From: Kiritimatiellales bacterium
GTDB taxonomy: Bacteria > Verrucomicrobiota > Kiritimatiellia > Kiritimatiellales > Pontiellaceae
Direction: 5' to 3'
Length of the DNA stretch: 8,911 nucleotides
NCBI GenBank assembly: GCA_030630445.1
Contig: DAOVNC010000121.1
Coordinates: forward strand, 1 to 8,911
The notes beneath the pieces are model-generated. The model was given only the letters and a program-made list of their open reading frames with translations, was not told where the DNA came from and did not search any database. Of the stretch, positions 1-7,644 are shown one piece after another; the first letter of the stretch is position 1, and each line of letters opens with the position of its first letter. Position numbers and translations under genes: made by a program.

Positions 1-150
1 ACAGAACACACGGAACTGATTCGCCGCGTTTTTCTTCCGTGTATGAATCATTCCCTTCGGTCATTATTTCCGTGTCGGAAATTATCTCGCTTCGCTTGGC
101 GGTGTCTTCCGTGGTTCATACAATACGAATCAAGTTGATTCCGTATTACA
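1..150. repeat. Degenerate TTCCGTG repeat region, non-coding
   Basis: The stretch contains TTCCGTG three times on the + strand (35-41, 68-74, 107-113), two of them as the longer TCTTCCGTG, and once inverted as CACGGAA (9-15). At 123-147 an almost self-complementary segment (AATACGAATCAA against TTGATTCCGTATT, one extra base) could form a hairpin. No open reading frame with a ribosome binding site is visible. It looks like worn extragenic repeat sequence, but its left part may continue outside the window. Confidence 0.45.
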
Positions 151-212
151 AGGCGCAAGGAACGTTCGAAACTCAAAATTTGGATTTTTGATCGCAGAAT
201 AGTTTTGTTTGT

Positions 213-347
213 AACCTGAATCATTAGCTACCCCGTGTTTTCTTCACCCTGTGGGTGTGGCGCGTGCCTCCCGAAGGGGGCGCGCCCTCTGCAAGCAGAG
301 AGATCCGCACTACACTTTTGCCCGAGAAGTCGCTAATGATTCAGGTT
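213..347. repeat. 135-bp element with 16-bp inverted terminal repeats and three internal hairpins
   Basis: AACCTGAATCATTAGC at 213-228 is the exact reverse complement of 332-347. Between the arms are three consecutive stem-loops: CACCC/GGGTG (245-257), GGCGCG/CGCGCC (259-286, with an inner CCTCCC-GAA-GGGGG stem) and CTCTGC/GCAGAG (287-300). There is no coding capacity. The size, perfect ends and internal structure fit a MITE-like or REP-type non-autonomous element. A structured RNA or a terminator cluster for an upstream gene is the alternative. There is no clear target-site duplication: the flanks TTTGT and TGTAA do not match directly. Confidence 0.6.
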
Positions 348-371
348 TGTAATCTTTGTCTACCTTGTCGC

Positions 372-400
372 TGGACATGGTACGGGAAGAGGTATATGTT
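372..400 (+). promoter_or_regulatory. Candidate sigma70-type promoter for the TonB-like/SHD1 gene pair
   Basis: TGGACA (372-377) and TATGTT (395-400) are separated by 17 bases, matching the -35 and -10 consensus at five and four of six positions. Transcription would start about 75 bases before the gene at 482. The match is modest and could be chance. The rest of 348-481 holds no recognisable gene. Confidence 0.3.
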
Positions 401-481
401 CACTGCCTAGATTATTTATGGGTTTGCCCCTAAATGGGTGCAGGAAGAGGCGTGGTTCAAGGTCATGGCGAGTGATTTAAG

Positions 482-1600
482 ATGAAGCGACTAGTGACAA
501 AAACCAAAAAATTGATCAAGGGGATGCCCAGCGCGGTGGTGATGAGCATCCTGTTCCACGCCGGACTCTTTCTGCTGGCCGGGGCATTGGTGATCTTCAC
601 GGTTCTCCCGCCGCCGCCGGTCGAATTCGAGCCGCCCCCGAAGGTCAAGGTTCCGAAGATGCCGCTGAAAAAGCTGCAGGTGAAGATGAAGAAGCCGACC
701 AAGCCCAAGTCGACCGCAAAGATTACCGCCATGGTCCCCAAGCTCGATTTGCATGACATCCAGTTCCCGGATCTAGCCTCCAGCGGCATCGGGGCGGGCC
801 TGAGCGACGGCGGAGAGGTGGTTGGCTTCGGCAACATGCCCACCTTTGACGAAGAGGATGGGATTTTTGGAGGTGAATCATCGATTGGCAACGATCTGGA
901 GGGAACCTTCTACGACCTAAAGCGACGCAGGAGTGGTGGGCGTGTTGCCATGGATAATTCAGATTTTCTGACCGTGGTCGGAAAATTTACACGAGGTGGG
1001 TGGAAATCCTCTTCGCTGGCAAAATATTACCGCGCGCCAAAAAAACTCTACGCCACCGCAATCATGGTTCCTCAAATGCACTCGGCATTCGGCCCTGCCG
1101 CATTCAACGAACCCGATACGGAGGGCTTGCGCTGGCTCGTGCATTATAAAGGAAAGCTTGTATATCCGGAACCCATCACCTTCCGGTTCTGGGGTGCCGC
1201 CGATGATCTCATGCTCGTTCGGGTGGATAGGAAGACCGTGCTTAATGCCAGCCGCTTGACCGGGGCGGCCTATTATTCCGACTGGCAGAGCAAAGGGACG
1301 CAGAACCGCATACATGTTCTGGGCAACGATTATTCGACGGTTGGAGATTGGATTACCTTGGAACCGCACACGCCACTCGACATGGAAGTATTGATCGGGG
1401 AGCGCCCGGGTGGATATTTCAATGCCATGCTCCTCGTCGAAGTCAAGGGGGTGGAGTATGAAATGAATAAGAGGGGCGGCCCCATTCTTCCCATGTTCAA
1501 GACGAATGAACCGAGCCTCGATCTTATGGATGCAATCTACTACAACCTCGTCCCCGGCGAGGCGAGCGTAACCAACGGGCCGGTTTTCCGCGACTATTGA
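482..1600 (+). CDS. Membrane-anchored protein: TonB-type transmembrane segment, Pro/Lys-rich linker, PA14/GLEYA-like C-terminal domain
   Basis: The product is 372 residues. Residues 18-42 form one hydrophobic segment after a basic N-terminus, so the protein is probably anchored in the inner membrane with the rest in the periplasm. The segment contains S22-x-x-x-H26, the spacing of the conserved Ser/His pair in the TonB transmembrane helix, and is followed by PPPP and a Pro/Lys-rich stretch (43-79), as in TonB-family proteins. A Gly/Asp-rich region lies at about 100-140. From about 167 a different domain replaces the usual TonB C-terminus: WLVHYKGKL, then FRFWGAADDLMLVRVD, the beta pattern with paired Asp typical of PA14/GLEYA carbohydrate-binding folds. 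The start is fixed by an in-frame TGA at 473-475. Its Shine-Dalgarno site is weak. No exbB or exbD gene is visible nearby. The SHD1 gene follows after 55 bases, probably in one operon. The anchor is well supported; the PA14-like call is moderate and the function is unknown. Confidence 0.85.
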   Translation: MKRLVTKTKKLIKGMPSAVVMSILFHAGLFLLAGALVIFTVLPPPPVEFEPPPKVKVPKMPLKKLQVKMKKPTKPKSTAKITAMVPKLDLHDIQFPDLASSGIGAGLSDGGEVVGFGNMPTFDEEDGIFGGESSIGNDLEGTFYDLKRRRSGGRVAMDNSDFLTVVGKFTRGGWKSSSLAKYYRAPKKLYATAIMVPQMHSAFGPAAFNEPDTEGLRWLVHYKGKLVYPEPITFRFWGAADDLMLVRVDRKTVLNASRLTGAAYYSDWQSKGTQNRIHVLGNDYSTVGDWITLEPHTPLDMEVLIGERPGGYFNAMLLVEVKGVEYEMNKRGGPILPMFKTNEPSLDLMDAIYYNLVPGEASVTNGPVFRDY

Positions 1601-1655
1601 TGGGTCGCGATGCCATTCTTTGCCGGCGGCGAACAGACTTAACAGGAATGATGAT

Positions 1656-2387
1656 ATGAGAGGCATTTTGGTTTTTGTCGGCATATTGGCATGGTGCGGT
1701 TGCGCTTGTGCCGATGTCCGAACATGGACATTCACCGGAGGAGAGACACTCGAGGGCGAATATGTGGTCGTTCTCGGCAATAAAATCGTGCTGCGAGACT
1801 CCCGGGGAAAAACCCGAAAGATTCCGTTGGATCGGTTCTCGGAAGCGGATCGGCTTTTCATCGAGTTGGAAAATCCCCCGGAATTCAAAATCGATTTTAC
1901 GAAACAGAGCAAGCAATACAGCTATCCACAGAAGGAAAAAACGTACAGCAGTTCGGAACTGCCACCAACGGTCGACTATGTCTTTGGCGCCAAGCTTAAG
2001 CAGACATCCGCAGGTTCCTACACCCACGAACTGCATGTCGAATTTTTTGCGATTGGCGAGGAAATCGATGGCGACAACTATATCTTGCTGGATCGCCAGA
2101 AGAGTTCCTTTATTCCCAGCGACAGCAAAGACCGATCCTGCAATTTTTCCGGAAAAAAGGTTCGGTTGTACAATTATGAATACGGAAGGAGTGGAAGGCG
2201 GGGGCAACAATGCGGAGGATACCTCATCGTTATCACCGACTCGCGGGGGAAGGTTATCGCACATAAAACCCCATACAATTGGCTGTTTAAACATCTCGAA
2301 GCCCTGCGGGAGTTTCCCGTCGGAAGGCACTTTGACAAAACCTGCACCCGCGTCTTCCCTCCCCGCCCCAGAGAGCCTTGGATGTAG
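1656..2387 (+). CDS. Secreted SHD1 (SLA1 homology domain 1) family protein
   Basis: The product is 243 residues. Residues 1-19 are a short Cys-rich signal peptide (C14, C16, C18) with a likely cleavage after ACA, before DVRTW. Residues 21-70 match the SHD1 pattern common in exported proteins of planctomycetes and verrucomicrobia: RTWTF.GG, a central strand with GNKIVLRDSRGK, then IPLDRFSEADRLFIE. The remaining ~170 residues are a mixed region I do not recognise, ending in a Pro/Arg-rich tail. SHD1 in these bacteria has no established role and may mediate protein binding. ATG at 1656 was chosen because AGGA (1644-1647) lies 8 bases upstream and the signal peptide starts there; a TTG at 1620 would add 12 polar residues before it. 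It lies 55 bases after the TonB-like gene and is probably cotranscribed. Confidence 0.85.
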   Translation: MRGILVFVGILAWCGCACADVRTWTFTGGETLEGEYVVVLGNKIVLRDSRGKTRKIPLDRFSEADRLFIELENPPEFKIDFTKQSKQYSYPQKEKTYSSSELPPTVDYVFGAKLKQTSAGSYTHELHVEFFAIGEEIDGDNYILLDRQKSSFIPSDSKDRSCNFSGKKVRLYNYEYGRSGRRGQQCGGYLIVITDSRGKVIAHKTPYNWLFKHLEALREFPVGRHFDKTCTRVFPPRPREPWM

Positions 2388-2437
2388 TGTTCCCTGTCGC
2401 ATAAACAAATCGTCATCCGCGAAGAGACACACGCCTG

Positions 2438-2467
2438 AATTGTTCATAGAGGAGGGTTTTCTTGACA
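2438..2467 (+). promoter_or_regulatory. Upstream motif AATTGTTCATAGA and a -35-like TTGACA before the CotH gene
   Basis: AATTGTTCATAGA (2438-2450) also occurs upstream of the last gene (8024-8036). TTGACA at 2462-2467 is a perfect -35 hexamer, but no good -10 sits at 16-18 bases; CATAAA (2487-2492) is at 19. The whole 161-base gap 2388-2548 holds no other gene and no clear terminator for the SHD1 gene, so the large gene may be transcribed from here or by read-through. Confidence 0.3.
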
Positions 2468-2536
2468 TTTATACGGGTTTAATGCACATAAATGGCATAT
2501 TAACTCGTGGATCGTATGGTCAAACCGAAGAAATTG

Positions 2537-2543
2537 AAAAGGA
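2537..2543 (+). promoter_or_regulatory. Ribosome binding site that decides the CotH gene start
   Basis: AAAAGGA ends 5 bases before ATG 2549. Earlier in-frame starts (GTG 2507, ATG 2516) have no comparable site and would put 11-14 extra, largely basic and polar residues before the signal peptide. Confidence 0.6.
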
Positions 2544-2548
2544 TATTA

Positions 2549-5500
2549 ATGAAGGCGAAAGCATTATTGAGCTTCCTGTGGTTCCTGTGCGTTGCAGGAG
2601 TTGCAAGCGCGGTTACGATCAGCGAGTTTATGGCGGTAAATTCGTATATTCCTTTCACGAACCCCCTCGACATCAAGACCCGCATTTATGGCTGGGATGC
2701 CTATCCGGATTGGATTGAGCTCCATAATCCCACGGGTGTATCCGTTGATATCGGCGGAATGTATTTGACCGACGATGACAAGTGGCTAACCCAATGGCAA
2801 TTCCCCGCGGGAACAACGATCGCCCCGAACGGATACCTGATCGTTTTTGCTTCGGGCAAGACGGCGGAGGAATATCCGGGCAACTATCCCTATGTCGATG
2901 ACTGGGGTGCGCTGCATACCAACTTTGAGCTGGCCAGCGGCGGTGAATACCTGGCGTTGGTTCAGTCGGACGGCCTGACGGTTGCGCATGATTTCGGCCC
3001 CGAATATCCAAACCAGCGGGGGTTGGTTTCTTATGGACTCAGTTCTGGCGGTACGACCAACTATTTGACCACCCCGACTCCCGGCACGTTGGCGGGCAAC
3101 CAATGGACAGGCGCCGCCAATTCCGGCGCATACGACGGGGTGGTCGGCGATACCCAATTCAGCGTAGACCGCGGTTTCTACGATGCGGCGTTTGAGGTCT
3201 TTCTTAGCTGCGATACGCCCGGAGCAGACATCTATTTCACGATCGACTCCAGCGAGCCAATCGACATCAACGGCAATCCAACGCCCACGGCCCAATTATA
3301 CAATGGCCTTTCCAACAAGCCGCAGATCAGCACGACCACCTGCTTGCGGGCGGCAGCGATCAAAACGGGTTGGCTGCCGTCGGACATTGACACTCAGACC
3401 TATATTTTCACGGAAGATGTGCTCGACCAGGTTGCTCCGGCCGAATATGCCGCTTTCTGGGGCGGATATCCGGCCGACTACAAACTTGAAGACGACCCGA
3501 ATGATATCAAGCTGGTGGCTGGCGATTCCAACTATACCGACGCTGAGGCACGCGCGGTGATCAAAAATGCCTTGCTCTCCATCCCCACGCTGTCGGTGGT
3601 TTCCCACGAGGATAGCCTGTTTGCATCATCGGCCGACGGGATCTATCTGAACACATCAGGCGAAGGAATTGACTGGGAACGGTTTTCTTCGGCCGAATTG
3701 TTTGATCCCATCGAAGGTTCCCAATTCCAGCTAAACTGTGGCTTGCGGCTTCAGGGCGGGGCGAGCCGAACCTCCAAGAATTCCCCGAAGCATTCGATGA
3801 GTCTGCGCTTCCGCGGCGGCTATGGCCCCGGCAAACTCGATCATAAGCTTTTTCCGGAGTCGCCTGTCGATAGCGTCAACAGTCTCCAGCTGCGGGCCAT
3901 GTACAACAACTCATGGATCCATTGGGATACCAATCAACGACTCCGTGGTTCGATGATTCGCGATCAATGGGCGCGCGATGCCCTGCTGGACATGGGCAAC
4001 AGCTCCGCCGGGTACGGCACCTATGTCCATCTCTACCTGAACGGCCTGTACTGGGGGGTCTACAACCTGCACGAGAGGCAGGAGGCTTCCCATTATGGCA
4101 CGCATTACGAGGTGGACTCCGATACGCTTGACGCGATCAGCAGCGGATCTGTCATTGACGGTAATTCCACGTCATGGAATGCCCTGCATACCCAGGTGGC
4201 CAACGCCGCCGCCGACGGGACGGTCAGTCTGGCGGAATATCAAGCGATCGGCCTGAAACTCGACGTGGTCAATCTTTGCGATTATATGATCGTCAACCAG
4301 TTTGGTGCCAATGCCGACTGGGATAATCACAACTGGCGGGCGGTTGGCGGCGGGGTTAACGATCTCCCTTGGCGCATCTACAGCTGGGACGCCGAGCGGA
4401 TCCTTGAGGGGATCACCATCCAAGTATTTGGCGAAGGAAATGATGGCAACTACAAGCCTGGCATTCTTAGCGCGATGTTCCAAAACCTTCGCAAAAGCGA
4501 CGAGTTCGAGATGCTCTTTGCCGACCGTATTCACAAGCACTTTTTCAATGGCGGCACCTTGAGCGCCGAACGGGCGGCCGAGCTGTGGATGAACCGCGCC
4601 AATGAGCTGGATCAGGCCATCATTGGGGAATCGGCCCGCTGGGGCGACTACCGAAGAGATGTGCATGTACGCGGCACGGCCTATCTGTTTACAAGAAACG
4701 ACCACTGGCTACCCGAACAGAACCGGCTCCTCAATGAATATTTTAGCGTAGGCAGCGGACTGAACCGTTCCGAGCAAATGCTCCAGAATCAATACACGCC
4801 CAATTATTATCCCAGCGTGGATGCCCCGGTATTCAACATCAACGGTTCGTATCAGCACGGCGGATATGCCTCGGTGGGCGATATCCTGACCCTATCCAAC
4901 CCCGACGGGGCTGGAACAATGTACTATACGCTCGACGGTTCCGACCCGCGTCTTCCCGACGGAGCGGTCAATCCTCTCGCATCGATATTCGAGTCCGACG
5001 GCGCAACCACCGAAACGGTGGAGCTGGTCGGCCAGGGCTCTGCCGTGTGGAACTATCTCTATGACGGAAGCGACCAGGGAACGGCTTGGCGGCAGTTGTC
5101 CTTTTCCGACGGCTCGTGGGGATCGGGTCCCGGCGAACTTGGTTTTGGCGAGGGCGACGAAACAACCGACATAGGCCCCCGAGTTGTGGGCAGGATATCG
5201 GCCTATTTCCGCCATGTCTTCACGGTCGCGGATCCCTCTGAAATGACCAGCCTGTCGATTAACCTCAAATACGACGATGGTGCGGTAATCTACATAAACG
5301 AACAGGAGATCGGGCGGGTCAACATGCCGGACGGAACGATTCTTTACGATACGCCTACCCTTCCTGTAGCGGTAGAGAATGCGACAACGATCCTCACCGG
5401 AATCGACCCCTCTGTCCTGAACACCGGCTCAAATATCGTTGCGGTGGAAATTCACCAAAAGAGTACGACCAGTTCGGATATGAGCTTTGATCTGGGCCTT

Positions 5501-7495
5501 GATGCAACGGTGCCGCTACCCAGCGGCGGCGATCCTTCGGAGGAAGTGCTGACGGAAAGCACCCCGGTCAAGGCGCGCGTGTTGAACGGCTCCACGTGGA
5601 GCGCCCTTAACGAGGCGGTCTATGCCGTTGGCCCCGTCACGAACAACCTTCGGATTTCAGAGATCATGTACCATCCGGCCATGCCCGGCACCGAATACAT
5701 CGAAGTGGTGAACATCGGTGCCGAGACCATCAATCTAAACCGGGTTGCCTTTACCCGGGGGATTCGTTTCACCTTCCCTTCCCTGGCCCTTGCGCCTGGG
5801 GAATATGCCCTAGTGGTTCAGGATCTTGCCGCATTCGAGGCGGCCTACGACACCACCGGCCTCAAGATTGCCGGCGAGTACACCGGCCTGCTCGACAATG
5901 GCGGCGAAAAAATCGAGCTCCGGGATGCGGCCTCCACGGTGATACAGCGGTTTGATTACAAGGACAGCTGGTATGATATTACCGATGGACAGGGCTTCTC
6001 GCTAACGATCAGGGATGCAACGGCCGATCTAGCCCTGTGGGATGAAAAGGCCGGCTGGCGGCCCAGCGCGGCTTCCGGCGGTTCACCGGGATATGATGAT
6101 TCCGGACAGGTTCCCGTCCTCGGCTCGATCACGGTCAACGAAGTGCTGGCGCACTCGCATGCGACCGCCCCGGACTGGATCGAATTGCACAATATAACGG
6201 ATGCCCCCATCAATATTGGCGGCTGGTTCCTCTCCGACGACAATAGCGGCGGCACAAACAGCACGAAATACGAGATTCCGCAGGACACGCTGATCCCGGC
6301 AGGCGGATATCAGGTCTTCTATGAAGACACCACCTTTGGAGACACCAACGCCCCCGGCTGCAATATTCCGTTCGGTCTGAGCGAGGGCGGCGACCAGGTC
6401 TATCTGCTCTCGGGTGAGAAGGGACAGATCACCGGCTATGTGGAGGAAGAGGACTTTGGCGCCTCCGAGAGCGGTATTGCCTTTGGGCGATATTACAAGG
6501 CCAGCACCGACAGCTATAATTTCGTGGCCATGAGCCAAAATACCCCCGGCGCCGCCAATGCCTATCCCAAGGTCGGGCCGATCGTGATCAGCAAGATCAT
6601 GTACAATCCCGCCGCGGGAGGATCCTACGACAATGACGAATATGAATTCGTCGAACTGTGCAACATAACCGGCTCCCCTGCCCCGCTTTGGATTCATGAC
6701 GACCTGCTCGGCGTGGATGTCCCGTGGAAATTCACCGACGGCATCGACTACACCTTCCCGCTGGGCACCACCCTGCCGGCTGGCGGCCACGTGGTGATCG
6801 CGAAAAACCTCGCCGCCTATGCCGAACGGCATGGGAGTTCGGCAGATTTTGGCCCCTACGAAGGCAAGCTGGACAACGGCGGCGAAAAACTCGACCTCTC
6901 CATGCCCGGAGACCAAGAAGAAGGGGAGCTTCGCTACTATATCCGCGTGGATCGCGTCAACTATAGCGATGGCTCCCATCCGGTCGGAGAGGATCCATGG
7001 CCCGTCGAAGCCGATGGAACAGGCGATCCTCTGGATCGGATCTACGACACCCTTTATGGAAACGATGTGGCAAACTGGCTGCCGGACGCCGATAGCGACG
7101 GCATCCCAAACGACATCGATCCCGACGACGACAACGATGGCATCCCGGACCTTTGGGAGCTCGCCCACGGGCTCAACCCCCTGCTCAACGATATAGCCGG
7201 AAATCCCGATTCCGATGAATACGACAACTGGTTCGAATATGTGGCCGACACCGATCCGCTGGATGGAAATGTGTTCCAAACCTACCAGATGGCTCCCGGA
7301 ACCGGCACGCCAACCATCCGCTTCAGCACCTCGGCCAACCGCTACTATACCGTGGAGTTCCGCGACGACTTGACCTCGGGTTCCTGGGCGGACTTGGTGG
7401 TTCCGGTCTTCCTCGGCACGGGATCCGAGATGGCCGTCCCCGATCCCGCCGCCGGTTCCCAGCGCTACTACCGCCTCCGCATCCAATTGCCGTAG
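2549..7495 (+). CDS. Large exported CotH-kinase family protein with four lamin-tail domains, chitobiase-type domains and a TSP3-like segment
   Basis: The product is 1648 residues. Order of parts: signal peptide 1-21 (ends VASA); LTD1 ~22-180 (PDWIELHN); chitobiase/FN3-like domain ~205-287; CotH kinase-like domain ~342-735, with NGLYWGVYNLHE (498-509), DWDNHNW (590-596) and WRIYSWDAE (608-616); a second chitobiase-like domain beginning YYTLDGSDPR (~759-812), interrupted by a ~160-residue jelly-roll-like module (~832-990, DDGAVIYINEQE, VAVEIHQKS) and resuming with TPVKARV...WSALNEAVY (~1003-1031); LTD2 ~1033-1180; LTD3 ~1192-1340; LTD4 ~1344-1510; Asp-rich TSP3-like calcium-binding repeats 1513-1534; a C-terminal beta domain ~1588-1648. 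CotH of Bacillus is an atypical kinase that phosphorylates a spore-coat protein. Substrates of the PVC homologues are unknown. It is presumably exported. The last residues (RLRIQLP) show no PEP-CTERM, LPXTG or obvious type IX tail. Domain names come from motif recognition; borders are approximate. Confidence 0.92.
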   Translation: MKAKALLSFLWFLCVAGVASAVTISEFMAVNSYIPFTNPLDIKTRIYGWDAYPDWIELHNPTGVSVDIGGMYLTDDDKWLTQWQFPAGTTIAPNGYLIVFASGKTAEEYPGNYPYVDDWGALHTNFELASGGEYLALVQSDGLTVAHDFGPEYPNQRGLVSYGLSSGGTTNYLTTPTPGTLAGNQWTGAANSGAYDGVVGDTQFSVDRGFYDAAFEVFLSCDTPGADIYFTIDSSEPIDINGNPTPTAQLYNGLSNKPQISTTTCLRAAAIKTGWLPSDIDTQTYIFTEDVLDQVAPAEYAAFWGGYPADYKLEDDPNDIKLVAGDSNYTDAEARAVIKNALLSIPTLSVVSHEDSLFASSADGIYLNTSGEGIDWERFSSAELFDPIEGSQFQLNCGLRLQGGASRTSKNSPKHSMSLRFRGGYGPGKLDHKLFPESPVDSVNSLQLRAMYNNSWIHWDTNQRLRGSMIRDQWARDALLDMGNSSAGYGTYVHLYLNGLYWGVYNLHERQEASHYGTHYEVDSDTLDAISSGSVIDGNSTSWNALHTQVANAAADGTVSLAEYQAIGLKLDVVNLCDYMIVNQFGANADWDNHNWRAVGGGVNDLPWRIYSWDAERILEGITIQVFGEGNDGNYKPGILSAMFQNLRKSDEFEMLFADRIHKHFFNGGTLSAERAAELWMNRANELDQAIIGESARWGDYRRDVHVRGTAYLFTRNDHWLPEQNRLLNEYFSVGSGLNRSEQMLQNQYTPNYYPSVDAPVFNINGSYQHGGYASVGDILTLSNPDGAGTMYYTLDGSDPRLPDGAVNPLASIFESDGATTETVELVGQGSAVWNYLYDGSDQGTAWRQLSFSDGSWGSGPGELGFGEGDETTDIGPRVVGRISAYFRHVFTVADPSEMTSLSINLKYDDGAVIYINEQEIGRVNMPDGTILYDTPTLPVAVENATTILTGIDPSVLNTGSNIVAVEIHQKSTTSSDMSFDLGLDATVPLPSGGDPSEEVLTESTPVKARVLNGSTWSALNEAVYAVGPVTNNLRISEIMYHPAMPGTEYIEVVNIGAETINLNRVAFTRGIRFTFPSLALAPGEYALVVQDLAAFEAAYDTTGLKIAGEYTGLLDNGGEKIELRDAASTVIQRFDYKDSWYDITDGQGFSLTIRDATADLALWDEKAGWRPSAASGGSPGYDDSGQVPVLGSITVNEVLAHSHATAPDWIELHNITDAPINIGGWFLSDDNSGGTNSTKYEIPQDTLIPAGGYQVFYEDTTFGDTNAPGCNIPFGLSEGGDQVYLLSGEKGQITGYVEEEDFGASESGIAFGRYYKASTDSYNFVAMSQNTPGAANAYPKVGPIVISKIMYNPAAGGSYDNDEYEFVELCNITGSPAPLWIHDDLLGVDVPWKFTDGIDYTFPLGTTLPAGGHVVIAKNLAAYAERHGSSADFGPYEGKLDNGGEKLDLSMPGDQEEGELRYYIRVDRVNYSDGSHPVGEDPWPVEADGTGDPLDRIYDTLYGNDVANWLPDADSDGIPNDIDPDDDNDGIPDLWELAHGLNPLLNDIAGNPDSDEYDNWFEYVADTDPLDGNVFQTYQMAPGTGTPTIRFSTSANRYYTVEFRDDLTSGSWADLVVPVFLGTGSEMAVPDPAAGSQRYYRLRIQLP

Positions 7496-7644
7496 GGGTG
7501 GAGGCCCAAGCGCATTAAGAAATCGTGTCCTGTGTTTTTATCATCGGCAGGATCGGCATTTTTCGGGCAGCGGCCAGTTGGCGGTGTTGCGCCGCTTGAC
7601 CGGGCAGGATCGAGTCGGTGGTGGTGACTGGGTTCGTGGTTTCC
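7496..7644. other. Intergenic stretch after the CotH gene, no gene seen
   Basis: No convincing gene or terminator hairpin follows the stop codon at 7493-7495. GGCAGGATCG occurs twice as a direct repeat (7546-7555 and 7603-7612). Short frames run through on both strands, but none has a ribosome binding site or recognisable protein. It may be the worn margin of the repeat cluster that begins at 7645. Confidence 0.4.

Noticed and set aside
1656..1715. Lipoprotein signal in the Cys-rich start of the SHD1 protein
   Set aside because: None of C14, C16 or C18 is preceded by a proper lipobox (Leu at -3 and small residue at -1 together), and ACA before DVRT fits ordinary signal peptidase cleavage.
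959..2468. Two overlapping minus-strand open frames opposite genes 1 and 2
   Set aside because: Both are antisense to supported genes and have no recognisable domain or ribosome binding site.
2507..2548. Upstream GTG (2507) or ATG (2516) start for the CotH gene
   Set aside because: They put extra, largely basic residues before the signal peptide, whereas ATG 2549 has AAAAGGA 5 bases upstream and begins a standard 21-residue signal peptide.
1675..2718. Plus-strand open frame of 347 codons in another frame, overlapping the SHD1 gene and the start of the CotH gene
   Set aside because: It overlaps two genes with signal peptides and recognised domains, has no Shine-Dalgarno site, and its translation is Ser/Arg/Pro-rich with no domain.
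6083..7486. Long minus-strand open frame of 467 codons opposite the end of the CotH gene
   Set aside because: It is a shadow of a well-supported gene with clear LTD and TSP3 motifs on the + strand; its translation is rich in Gly/Val/Ile with no domain and no ribosome binding site.
7496..7560. Rho-independent terminator after the CotH gene at the run of T near 7535-7540
   Set aside because: No stem of useful length precedes the T run; GTGTCCTGTG is not self-complementary.
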